64,000 bases of DNA, taken from the NCBI GenBank assembly GCA_021613375.1, contig CM038710.1, forward strand, positions 29,511,763 through 29,575,762, in the 5' to 3' direction. Shown here piece by piece: positions 1 to 12,500 of this stretch; the stretch's first letter is position 1, and each line of letters begins with the position of its first letter. The notes beneath the pieces were generated by a model. That model was not told the origin of the DNA and searched no databases. It was given only the letters and a program-made list of their open reading frames with translations. This DNA is from Megaleporinus macrocephalus (taxonomy: Eukaryota; Chordata; Actinopteri; Characiformes; Anostomidae). The position numbers and the translations under genes were made by a program.

Positions 1-2340
1 GAATAAACTTGCAAGTAAAAGTATTGATGCTTTTGTAGTAGAAAACAAGTCCACCAATATTTAACTGAGGTACCTGTACTTGAGCAAGTATTAAAACTGA
101 CTACTACTTCTGGTATTTAGTCTATAGACTCCTAGCTTTTCCAAACCACTTCAAAAAGATCAGATTTGCATCCAATCCAATAAACAAACGAAAATGCTTT
201 CAAATCTCATTTCTGTGTTCACACAACTCTAAAAAATCTTACAGGGATCATTTTAACCCTGTAATGTGGATGTAGCCAAAATTCCTGGATGCAGATTGAA
301 AAGGTGGCTAGCACAGCTCAATCAGAGCTTGTGAGTGCTGCCCTGTTGCAGCTGGCGGGAGAAGCAACGGAATCATGTTACTCGCTGTGTGGCAGCCTGA
401 GGCAATCAGAACGAGAGAGGAACATGGAAGCGCCCTTATGTCGCAGCGAAGGAAGCAAGCTGTTAACCGACTATTTTTCTCAATGAACTGTAGCGGAAAA
501 ACAATAACTCGCTGCAGAGGTGGTGCTGATTACACACGCTGACCTTAACCAAACACCGGGACTTATTCAGAGACAGGACGGGCCTTGGCCTCTGTAGTTT
601 AAAGAAGGAAATGACAGCATGCTGTCCCTGACAAAAGATGACAGTGTTTCCTCGCACAATCTATCCACTCTGTTTATTGTTCGGGGAGGTTTTCTTCTAA
701 AGTGGCCGCACAATGTATGGACAGCGGTCAGCTGCACTGGGATTGGAAAGAGAAGGCACAGTAGCTTTGCACTGCCTTTCACCCTTGTGTTGGATGTGGC
801 TCGGTGCCAGTGGCCCAGCCACATGGGAACAGAGGAGCTAGTCACATATGCTCACTTACAGCACTAAAATAGGAGTAGCAGTGTGATATTAAGGGACACA
901 TATCCCTTAAAGCATCTTACTGAAAGCCATGTTAAAAGCCTCGCTCATGCTCACTGCTACTAACTGCTATAATAATCTACTGCTGAACACTGAGACCAAT
1001 GGAGTTGTCATATAGCCCTACTGGCTTTTCGTCTCGAGAGGAATAGTTCAGCCAAAATGTGTAGTCTTCCGTTCTTATCCCAGACGTAAACAGCCAAGGC
1101 ATGTACAGTTTCCAGCGTTAGCTTCTTTAGCATTGCAATGGCTCTATAAGGCTAACATAGCTAACAAGCAAGAAGTAACACCTAAGAAGTCTATTCTCTT
1201 TGAGAGATATCCTCAGCAGAGACTTACTATACAAATCTGACATGATTCATCAAAACTTTATATACCAGCCTCTAAATTTTGCCCTGAGCAGTTTTCTGAA
1301 AGTAATTTAACTAGATTTCTCAGACATTTCTGCTTTGTAACTTCAAGAGCAACATTAAAAGTGATGCAGTTAACTAAACAAGCAATAACTCATTTATGTT
1401 TGACTTGTATATTAACAATGACTGTTTTCGAAGGCCTTTGCAGTTGAAGTGTGCAGAACACAACGTCTGGTCTACTCAAGCTGTCAAGCTACAAGTGTGC
1501 CACTTGTGGCAGGGAGGAAATGGCACATGACGCTGCGTCTCGCGCTTCTTGTCTTGAGGTAAGAGATGAGCTATTTGCCCACAGCAGCTGGTAGGAGCGT
1601 CTAGTCACATGCAAAGAGCTTTTTATCACTTGAGAATATCTACACTGTTCGAATCTTTCAGAAAAAGAACAGCTGTGTTTACATATTCCATAACCGCCAC
1701 TGCTGTGGGACTTGAAGCAGCTTATTCCAAGCAGCACAAAAACGACTGCAGACTGTACTTTCCAGCTCAGTTACGATATCACAATGATGCTTCAGCAGGA
1801 GCAGCTAGAACTGCATTATCAGTGTTAGCTTTGAGGAGAGCAGAGGGGTGTCCAACTGAGGGGAACTGCTGAGTCCCTTCCAAAATGCCTCAACACTCAA
1901 TTTCAAAAGAGCCATTTTGTGTCACTTTCACACTCTCTCATAGGGTCAAGCACCATCAGTGAAGATCTCCTCCACGGCCTTTCTCACAGGACAGTGCAAA
2001 GTCTTTCATTAGTATGCTAACAGACACTAGTTTGCCTCATACTAATCAACAATTACTGCTACAACTTAATTAGCCAGCATAACATGGTGCTAAGCCTCGT
2101 TTTGTTTGTATGGCTCTAAGAAAGCCACACCATTCCTACAGAACCTTTAGATGATGTAGAGGTTCTTTAAACCTGAAAACACTTCTTCACGCTTACACAT
2201 CTTATAAGCAAACTGCTCTTTCAAGAACCATTTATCAAAAGGTTCTTTAGAGAACCAAACATTGCACCAAAAACTCCTCTGGCTGGTTTAAATAAAAATA
2301 AACATTAGGAGTGTGAGAAAATATATATGTTTTTTGATAT

Positions 2341-2466
2341 TATATCATGGCCATGCGATGGACTGGCGACCTATCCATTGTGTATGCTGCCTTTGCCCTA
2401 TAACGGTGGGATTGGCTCTAGCTCACCCAGTGACTAAATAAAGCAAATATATGGATGGATGGATAA
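2341..2466 (+). repeat. 3' tail of a fish non-LTR element (LINE or SINE) with GGAT tail
   Basis: The segment contains 'gatggactggcgaccta', then a degraded 'gggattggctctagctcac', and ends in a short ATGGATGGATGG run. This matches the 3' tail shared by many teleost LINE and SINE copies, which read 'GGCGACCTGTCC...GGGATAGGCTCCAGC...GGATGG'. The exact family cannot be named without a repeat library. Confidence 0.6.
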
Positions 2467-2834
2467 TATATTATGTTAACTGAGAACGGGTACAATTTTA
2501 AATTCTTTATCGATTTGTAACTAATCACTTAGATGTAATGATTTTGATAGACATTGGTTCATTTTGTCTTGTGTTTAAACCCGCGAAAACTAGACAGTAG
2601 TGTTGTAATATATCTCAAGCTACCAGAAGCTTCCACTCCAACGTTATCAAGTAGCCTAAAGCTGCGCTGCTATCTTTATCCTTTTTCTTTTGCTCAAATT
2701 GTATGCATATGGTGGTGTGTTGTTTATAGTACGACAGTTTACCAAACATTATTTTCTTGTACTGTAATATATTCAACCCCTCCATCAACATATATGAACA
2801 TATATGTTCTTGCCAACATACAGCCCTAATAAAC

Positions 2835-3066
2835 ATATCATCACTGTCCAAAGAAAAACATGTATCCCCATTTTTGTCGATTTTTATTCTTTAAACCTTT
2901 AAAAAAAAAAAAACCTTTTTGTGAAAATGTAATGCTTAATGGACCAATGAAAATGCTCCAAAATAGCTTGGAAAATATTCTGGATCCAATGATTTTCAAT
3001 TAAAGTAAAGAAGAGTTTTGGCCTCTCTTGTAAAGTTACCATTTTTTTCTTTGCATAGCAACAATA
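2835..3066 (-). mobile_element. MITE, copy 1 of a four-copy family
   Basis: It begins with ATATCATCACTGTCCAA and contains the internal block 'ggaccaatgaaaatgctcc', which is the reverse complement of the block in the copies at 45,098 and 55,688. This copy is therefore inverted relative to those two. The right terminus has decayed. It has no coding capacity and lies in prex1 intron 1. Confidence 0.6.
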
Positions 3067-6000
3067 AGGGTTTGGTAAAGGATGCATCTTTAATAACAAA
3101 TAAAGACTCTTTGGAGCAGTAAATACATTTGTAGATGGGTAGATTTCCCATAGGATCTTTTCTTTGCCTCACCAGCATGTGCTGTTAGGAAAACCAGCAT
3201 CATCATTTCACTTTCTTCGCTCTGAAGAAACCAATCAGAATTCGACTAATTCTCACAGAAGTTGAAGCTGAAAATAAACTAAAGAGAAAAGCAAACTAGC
3301 AAGCAGAGCTCTCTCTCTGACAAAACAAAAAGAGGAAGGATGTCCTCGGACAGGAAGCAGTGCAGTGTGGAGAGGCTGCGTGCGGTCAGCTGCTTTCAGC
3401 GCACACAAGTAGACCATATGCGCGCATGCAAGCTACTGCAGCTCCAGCTTCGCCTTTTTCTGCAAGGCCACAGCAGATCTGTGATTAGAGGCTGCATGTG
3501 TGAGGCTGAGCCAAAGTCATCAAACAGAAAAAAAGTCTCATCTCAAACCCGTTGATTCTTGCAATCAGTTATGACTGCAGAGTGTGTGGTTATAAATCTA
3601 ATGCGCTAATTTCAGAGAAACAGCTGATGCAACCTGCAAACTGCAGTGTCTGATTCCTGTTTTAGAAGATTCAATGTAAATCGTTCAGCTGAAGTTGTCT
3701 TGCCTGTTCGTCACCTTAATACACCTTTGGGACTATTATGGAATTCAAGCACGCAGCCTCTCAGAATGTCTTCATTTATGTACATACAATTATAGCACTC
3801 AGCAAAAACGCTAATGAAATTTGACCAATGAACATATGTTCCAAGGAAAACCTCACCCACTACGTCCCAGCGCTATGCCTTTAGTCCCCACTGGCCTGGT
3901 CCATGTCTAGAGAGTGGCAGAAGGTTAGACGTGGGTGACTAGCCCTTTGTTTGAAGCAAATCGCTCAGGCAAGGACGGTCAGACAGCGAGGTAAGAAAAC
4001 CCAGACTGGCCATATGCTCTCATAGACAGCTCCCTCATCCAAGAAGACTCAGGGTCTAGGGCCTTCTGCCATGACTTCTGCTATCAGCAGACTTCAGGGC
4101 TAACTGTGTTATGGTTGACCAAGCAGCACCGGACCATGGTGCAAGGTTTATGGTCAATAAGCACCAGCTGTATAGAGAAACTCTGACTGGAAAGTAAAAA
4201 ATAATACATATTATATTTCACATGTAAAACAATCACAACTGAAACATTATGTACATGTGGTTCAGTAAATACAGTTCACAAGTTAAGTTACTCTTCACTG
4301 GTTATATATACACGGTTGTGATCTCCCTCTCTAGTACGATGTCAAAAAGGCCAGATCATGGAAAACTGAAAGAGATCATTTTAGACACTGTTAAAAACAT
4401 ACCATTCATTCCTCAATACATTTAAACCACATACGGAATCTAAGCTGTAAAAGCCTTTGTGTTGTTATTGTTACCAATGCTCTTACAAATATTCACCTAT
4501 TCAGGTGACATCAGCTTACTAAAGCTGTACAGGCTAGCCAATCAGAACAGAAACCTAATCGCCATAGATACACTTTAAAAGGCACAGTAACAAAAACAGT
4601 CTTTAGTCAAGACTGCTTTTGGAACATTTTACAAAATTTAACAATCATAATAAGTGGTCCTTAAATTGCATACAAGATGATACGGGGCATGACCCCTTTT
4701 AAAAAGTTACGTTTGTGGCTGAACAGTTAAATTAGTTTGTACATGTCCTGGGTAAGTGAATAAACAGTTATTAAAGAGCATGTTTTGCAGCAGGTGCACC
4801 ACCAAAATAGAGTGTTAAAGTGCGATAGAGCAAAACGATCACACTTACATCAACAGTATGAACAGCATGTCTGTTGCACGCTTGAGTCATGGGTCTGAGT
4901 GCCTGAAATTGAGCTCATAATTAATGATGGCTAACAAATAAGGCTTCTTGTGGACAAGAGGGACAAATAAGTAGCAAAACACCAGAAACAGACTATTTTC
5001 TTCAACGATCGGAAAGCATCATCTTAACGTCATGAGTAAATTTGCATGAAACATCTACATTCACCTGTCTTTTCCTGTCATCCTGGCAAAAGGGCGGAAC
5101 ATAAAACACAGTGGCGCTGGTGATAGAGACACAGTCTCAACTTTGTTGGATCTTTTTGCCTTTTTTTTTCATTGAAGCACAAACTAAAGTTCTAATTTGA
5201 CTTTGAAGACTATGGATGTGAAAAAAAACAGCATTTGTCAGATTGCCTCAAAACTGTTTGATTCTAACCTTTCCTTCCAAACTGAGACACTGCCATAGAG
5301 CCAAAACTGACAACTGACAAATAAGAATACAGCACATAAACTTTGCACAAGAGTAAGTAACATGGATTTTACTCATTTGGTTAAATTCTCCCAACCTAAG
5401 ATTACATTTGCCTCTATTTTTCCTCAAGCTGCAGCTAAAGAGTAAACAAACAGCTTGAAAAGATGTCAGTGTCTCAGTCAAATCATTTTTTATTTCAGGT
5501 TTTTTCTTTTCTGACACATCACTACCCAATGAGCAATCATTTCCTAATACGCTTCCTACTATGCGTCATGTCCTTTTTCGACCACAACTGCCCACTGAAG
5601 CTGGAACACGGTGTTTGAGGTAGTAAAGAGCAGATTGCTTTTCTCTAAAGAAACCATGGATAATTCGGCCTTTTGCAATCATGCGTTTTTCTTTTTTTCT
5701 TTCTTTCTTTTTTTTTTTTAAAGGGCATGACCTAATTGTGAAAGTGAGGCAAAATATGAGATTTCCTCAAACCAAGTGAGCACATAGTGTATTTTACCGA
5801 GCTGTAACAAGGACATAACAGGCCTAAGTACTAGAAGCTGTTTTACTGGGGCAAATATATAGGAAACCAAATCATGACCTGAGAGCATCACTAGGTGTGT
5901 TGCTGACGTGAACGCACAGAACAATAAAACTACAATGCGGAAAAAAAAAAAACACCTCTGAAAGCCGTGGCAACAAAGACAACAAAATTGTTCAGCACAA

Positions 6001-6599
6001 AAAGTGACAACTAGAGCCTGAAAAGCAGAAGTGTAAAATGCTCATGGACATTTGTGGGCCTGAAAGCCGCAGCACGTGACCTGTGCTGATCAGATGGAGA
6101 AACAGAAGTGAGAGATTTAAAGAGACTTCAGCGCTGGGTTTGGAAAGAAGCAGCATGAATGAATGAATGAGTTTCTTCATCACCAATTAAGACACGCACC
6201 AACACGGCACGGAACACTGGAACTGAGATCTCAGATCTTGACACGGGTTTGAAAGGACATGTACACGGCATGTCCAGAATAATCCAGAAAGCCCTTCTAA
6301 TTAGTGAATTCAGTGCACCAATTGCTGACACACACACATTTGGTTTGCACACACAGCTTGTTTAATATCCATAGAAAAGCACTGTCGACAGAATGGGATG
6401 CCCCTGAGCAGCCGCAAATGAGTCTAAGGTCGCTACGCCCAAGGTCAGATAACTGTCCAGCATTAGACTGTGGAGCTGTAGAATGTCATTCTCTAGAATG
6501 ATTGAGCATCCCCGATTACCTAAACACACACTTTTCAGCCTAATTTCACTCATAATTTCAAAATAAGTTATCATAATATTATTAATATTGCAAAAGGTC

Positions 6600-6735
6600 C
6601 CCAGTTCTGGTCTAGCAGAGTTGGGTGATATCCTTTCTCAAACACCTGATTCAATTAATCTATTATTTAACAGGTTTAGGAGGTGCGTTTGAGCAGGAAA
6701 ATTACCCAACTGTGCCGAAGGGAGGCCCTCAGAGA
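6600..6735. repeat. Dispersed repeat, shared with 41,085-41,240
   Basis: The block around 'tgcgtttgagcaggaaaa' followed by 'cccaactgtgcc' recurs in stk38 intron 1 near 41,180-41,215 as 'tgtgtttgagcaggaaaa' and 'accaaaccgtgctgg'. It is a diverged interspersed repeat of unknown class. Confidence 0.45.
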
Positions 6736-7750
6736 CTCGAGACTTTATTTTTCCTGACATCTGACAATCTAGAACAAACATTTTATTCTATTCATTCATT
6801 TTAATCATTCTCTCCAAACCTGCATCATAGACATGTTTCTATAATGATGATATGACCTCAAAACTTTTTAAAGTGCCTGATTTGGTCTGATTTTATTGCT
6901 GCCTCTAAAAATATAATTGAAGTCCGGGCCAAAAAAATTAATAAAAATTCAGTAATTTCTCATTACTGAACTAAAAAAACAATCTCCCAGCAACACACTG
7001 CATCAATAAAGAATACAAACAGGCCCTAGTCTTAGTCCTGAACACTTTTTAAAACAAAGTTCCATCAATGCTGCTGATACACCTCAGACTAATAACCTAC
7101 CCTGCCTACCTAGATGTTCCCCACACACACGTTTTACAGAGCAGTTGTGGAAAGTGATCCATTCTGATTTTACAGCCCCAGTCAAAGCAATCCATCAACA
7201 GCCACAACATCTACTGCGTCTGTACCCTGTCGGCAGCTGGTGAAACCTATTTAGATTTACTTCAAATGGGAAGTTAATCCGAGCAGCTTGTTTGAAAAAA
7301 TTGTGGTGGTCCTTCGTATTATTCACGCACATGTTTTTCGACTGGACACAGAGACATTTAATTACGTGGCTTTGTGAATTGTTTATTTTCAGTGGAATGG
7401 CCTGAAATGAAAAAACAACCTAATTTCATTGATGCAATGTTTATGCTTCATGGACCATGAATCAGGGATATGTAGTATATCAGTGTTTCATTTCCTTTCA
7501 GATAGGAATACACTGGCAAAGAAATTAGAACGCTTTTATGTTTACACATTAAACCATTCTAACATCAGAAAGACAAGTGCAATGGCAATTACATCATGCC
7601 TACACATTCCTAACTGCTGCAAGGTTCTGACAGACTAGTTTAAAATGAGATTTCAGGGAAAGTAGAAACTGTGGCTTTCTGTGAAATAAAAAAAAACTAG
7701 GAAGCACCTCCACAGAATCTGCAGATGCACTGAGATTTCGCTTCACAGCT

Positions 7751-7770
7751 AAAAAAAAAAAAAAAAAAAA
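7751..7770. repeat. A20 homopolymer
   Basis: An uninterrupted run of 20 A within prex1 intron 1. No retroelement body was recognised next to it. Confidence 0.9.
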
Positions 7771-8668
7771 GCCAATATGCCTGCATGACACATTCATTCA
7801 GCTGACAATGAAAAGGGGCAACAATGAGAGAGGTTTTAAATGCACAACAGTGGATGGAACCTGGAGGAGTTAAGAAAAACTGGGCCAGTGCACAGAAACA
7901 CTGTTTAAAATGAAAAAACACTGCACTGGACTTCTTAAACTGGGCTTGCATGGATGTTTATGTGTACAATGGCATTCTTCTGGCATTCTGGTAAATTTAG
8001 TACAAAGAATTTAAGAGGAATTTGAAAAGTGAATCTCCACTGTCACCAAGAAACCCTACCTGTGTGGTTAAACCATCCACGTTCTTCTGTTCATCTGCAT
8101 TTTCTCCATGATACAGTCTGGAACTGCTTTGCTCTGGTCTTCCAGAAATATTCTGATTAGTTCCAGATTCTCATGGATTGGGTTAAGAATGCCCTGCATG
8201 ATTCAAACCACACTTAGATGTTGTGATTAATTACAGACTATCTGAACTGAAAGAATCTATTCTGCAACACCTTTCATTCTAAAGTGCCAACGCAAAACAC
8301 TTTTATGGTGGCAGCAAAGAGGATGCTATGGTAAGACATATCAAAATCTTTTTCCTTTCTCTTTTGCTTAGAGTTTTCTAAAGAGGTAACACAGTGACAC
8401 ACCATTTATTTATTTAATTATTTATGTACGTACTTAAAATGTACCTTTTTGATAGCATGATTCAACCAGTTAGAAATTTGTTTTAAATATATGCCAGTAG
8501 AACCGCCTGGTTGGAATTCCCTGTTACAAGGTGACATCATGTTGTAACATAATCCTTATTGCCCACCTACCGCCAAGCTTGTCACACCTTCACAAAAAGC
8601 ACAGAGAGCTTAAAAAGTAAAACCTTACCACTCTGCTCCAGTCTAGCAAGCAAAGGTGGATCAAATCC

Positions 8669-8688
8669 ATATATATATATATATATAT
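8669..8688. repeat. (AT)10 microsatellite
   Basis: A simple AT dinucleotide run in prex1 intron 1, visible directly. Confidence 0.9.
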
Positions 8689-8999
8689 TCTTCTCACAAC
8701 CTGAGTAATCCCAAATACATTGGGTTGGTTTAACCAAGTCTTATATTTGTTATTTGTATAATGTGAATACATCAATTTAACATCCACAGTGACACTTATC
8801 TGGAAATATGATTGTACCAGACACTCACAGCACACAGTTAGAGAGCCCATTTGCATGTTTCAGCCTTTAGCGATATCCCTGCTAGAAAAACAAATATCAT
8901 GGTGAACATAAACACATAATATACTGTACGGCCAGATTCTTCAGCTTGGGACAAAGCACACTTCTTAGTATCTATGCCCCTTCACTACACACATTCTAC

Positions 9000-9530
9000 A
9001 AGTGCATGAGTGAGGTTCCTGCACAGGTCAATCTGTTTCCCACAACGTGAGCAACACCCAAAGCTGACCGAAACCGAGGATCCTACTCCATCTGAATGCT
9101 CGGCTAAAAACAGCCCGGGACCCTCGAGAAAGGCCCTTTCATGCCTCTCTGTGAGAATCTGCCTTGCTGCAAAAGGGTACGGACCCGTTTTGGATGCGAG
9201 GAAGGGGCCGTTTTGGCCGCCATGGCGTGAAATCGAATAAATAAAATGGTTGGGAGGGGAGAGAGGGGGGAAAATCCTCTCTTTGTGGCCGAGGCCCAAC
9301 GGATGGAGACAAAAGGCCCAGTGGCAGGAGGACTGGAGAGCTGAAAGAGGGAGCCGAGTGAGCCCCTTTCTCCCCATCACTCTGATTCACTGTCACCCTC
9401 CGATCCCCCCTCCTCCCTCAGCCATCCCCGCTGCAACAAAGTCCCCTTTCAGTTCGGCCCCTTGTCTCTCACTTCCGTTTTGTGGGGCTTCGGAGTTCAC
9501 GACTGTTTGAGCTGCTCGCAAGGGCGCAAA
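9000..9530. promoter_or_regulatory. GC-rich island in prex1 intron 1; candidate enhancer or alternative promoter
   Basis: Composition shifts from AT-rich to clearly GC-rich for about 500 bp. CpGs reappear (for example cccgggaccctcgag) and there is a GCCGCCATGG motif near 9,218-9,228 resembling a YY1 site. Frames are open on both strands here, as expected of GC-rich DNA, but none resembles a known protein. The regulatory role is inferred from composition and motifs only. Confidence 0.35.
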
Positions 9531-12500
9531 TGGGAGCCTCTGCAGACAACTAGAAGAGGAGGATGAGAGAAGGACAAGGGGAGAATTAAGTAAGGATAAC
9601 AGGATAGGTTCAACGTGAGGGATGAATGATATATCCTGTGATAATCACTATCACAATACTTGTCATTGCGGTACTTTGCAATGCTTTGAGGATCTTCATC
9701 AGCCTCAGATGATTCAGATTTATGTGTTTATGTGAGTGTTTTGATGAATAAAGATATAGATAGAATTCAAAAATATGTTGTTTAGGTCAAAATAATAATT
9801 GAACAGCAAATTCACATTTGCAAAGTTTCCTCCTTCTCCATAAGTTGTTCAGTATAGATAAGCTTGGATAAGTTTGCTACTGTAGTTTGGCACTGGAGCT
9901 TAGCTTCAACTGTGCCAAGTTCTCAAGCAATCTCAAGAACACTTACATATTGGTTCTTGACTTTGAATGGCATACCAATATCAAGAAAACAGGCAAATCT
10001 GCAGTAGCGAACCACCTGAAGTCTAAATTCTGTTCATTCTTTTGTCAATTTGTACAGATAAAGCTATCGCCAGGGGTTATCAGTTTATCAGTTTTTAATA
10101 TATTGCAAGTCACATATCACAATCTCCACATGTAATAATATCATCATAATATGAGTTTGGTCATGCAACCCTTGACTCATTTCTGAGGCTTTTAGGAAGC
10201 ATGCTGAAAAGAGCCTGGAGCACAGAACAAAAGCTACTGGCTGAAGGTGGTGCAACCAAAAATTTACAGTGGCTTAAAAAGAAGAAAGAATGAGACAACC
10301 AATAAAAAATCTTTAAATTCTACAGGAACCAAGCACAATCATTGTCTTATATTTATTTCCTACAGCATAAGGAAGCAAGTCTTTGCGGATTTTCCCATCA
10401 TGTTTAAAATTGTGAATCAAGTCAGGCTGTTGTCATCACTGACAGCTCAAAGTCTCAAAGGAGCGTTCATACTAACAAGTATTTATTGCCTTTTGAACCG
10501 TCTACTGTGCACTGCTGCGAAGACCAGTGAACACGAGCAACCAAGGCTCCTTACACAACTCTGCATCATTAAAAGTAAATTAAGTACCAGCACAAGCCAC
10601 GCAAACAAGCAGGCCGTAAACAAACAATCGCGGCTGCATGGAGAAGGATATTTGATGGAGTTGGTGCAAAGGCTTTGCATTGACATGTATTGGTACAGAT
10701 AAGATCTCAGAGCAGATTGGAGTGGCCATCTGGAAGGCGTTTGGACTCCTCTCCATGGAAGAGTGATTGGGCTTGTGGAGAAGTGCCATGAGAAGCCAGG
10801 GGGTCAATGCACGGCGGGTGGCACTGGGGCGGAGACTAGACTGACCAGTTTGCTCTAAACAGTTAAGGTCACCTTTACTTTTTCACACAACAGCTTAAAA
10901 TCCAGTGACCACTAACTTAAATGCACCTGATTCTACCAAACTTACCAAGAAGTCATGTGAGTTTATGGCGTTTCGTTTGACGGCAACAGACCTCACATTA
11001 TATTAAAAACACAAGAAAATGTCACATTAAGACTTTTGTTAGAATGTTCATTTGCTTATTGTAGTTTTATGCTACATCCAACCTTTAAAAAAACAAGACA
11101 TGACCATAAAAATGTATAGTAGCCCTGTAAAGACCAAAGATTTAAATATAACAATCTTCTACTGTGTTAATATTTTCACTAGTTGATTAGGCTAAAAGTC
11201 GAGCTGGATCTTTTTGAGGCTGTGTGGAAAATCCAGCAACATCTGACCCAACTCTAACATACAAATGAACATCTCAGGCTTTACAGGATGTATCATTCCC
11301 ATGGCCAAAAGAGACAAACTGAGAAAGAGGGGGAGAGTATTATTGTAAACATCATTTAATTTCCATAGCTTGTTATCTCATCCCTTTGAGCTGTAATTGA
11401 TTTTCATTACTCAATACGTTAATTAGTCTGAGTGTGCACTAGCAGTGCATGCGATCATCTCAGAAGGGTCCCTTAAGGTGAACCACATTAGATACAGATC
11501 TGTTTAATCAATTAACCCCTCCTTGGCTCTGTTTAACTGTACATAGATACATGAGAAGGGACGTCAAACAATAGCATTAACGTATCAGCCAGCATTAGTG
11601 AACTCAAGTGGACTGCTCCACCCAGTCAGCCAACAAGAGAGAAACTACTTATAAACACATATGTCTCAATCACTATCACATGAATGGTATGTGAAATAAA
11701 TAATGTATTACCACAGCAGTGAATCAAATCTCTCCTTTAGTTTCCTACCCAGCAAAAGGATGTTTTCTTTTGTGAAAACATCGTGAAAACACCCCCCTCC
11801 CCGACCAGAAAAATAAAAAAGGAAAACACATGACGGCATAACATGGGCCGCTTCAAATCAGCAGTGTGAAACCGTACTTACAAAACACATAGCGTTATAT
11901 GTTACCACAAACATGCAGGGACACCAGTACTTTCTTTCTACTTAGACTTTCCATTGAATGGCTTGGTTTATCATGGTTACACTGCATTACTTTAACCTTC
12001 ATAGTTGCCTCAGAATGAATGGTGCTACATACGCAATTATGACTTTCCTTATTTATTTCATACAACCACAGCCCACACTGCCACCTGGAACCATCTGCAA
12101 CCATGTGTCACAACAGCAACGTATGGGCGTCATGCTTCATTCAGCCAGGCAAATGGCTCATCCGTCAGCCCTGACCGTAGCAAGACTGGACGGGTCAGTT
12201 CATATTTCACCCGCACCAATGATAGTGGCTTACACGCAAGCCAGAAACAGGAAAATCCCATCCATCTGCCAGCATCTGCCAAAGCCACCAAGATCTTAGT
12301 AGTCAGAGCTTCCATGGTCAGGCTCTGGCCACATTGACCACAAGGGCAATTCCCTTAGGACACTTCAGGAATTCCTTTGAGTAAAAAAGGCCAATGGGTC
12401 AGTCCAGCAGTGTGTGGATTCCCCATTTACTGCTGTCTCCTTCTTTGTATAACATGCCAGTCTATGAGTGGCCATTGTCTGGTGTTGCAGGGAAAACATT

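Noticed and set aside
8985..9510. Frames of 131, 85, 76 and 86 codons on both strands
   Set aside because: Overlapping frames in GC-rich DNA with no domain, and no splice sites supporting an exon. Kept only as a regulatory candidate.
10247..10702. 151-codon plus-strand frame
   Set aside because: Starts at a non-ATG codon, shows no recognisable motif or amino-acid bias, and lies on the opposite strand inside prex1 intron 1.
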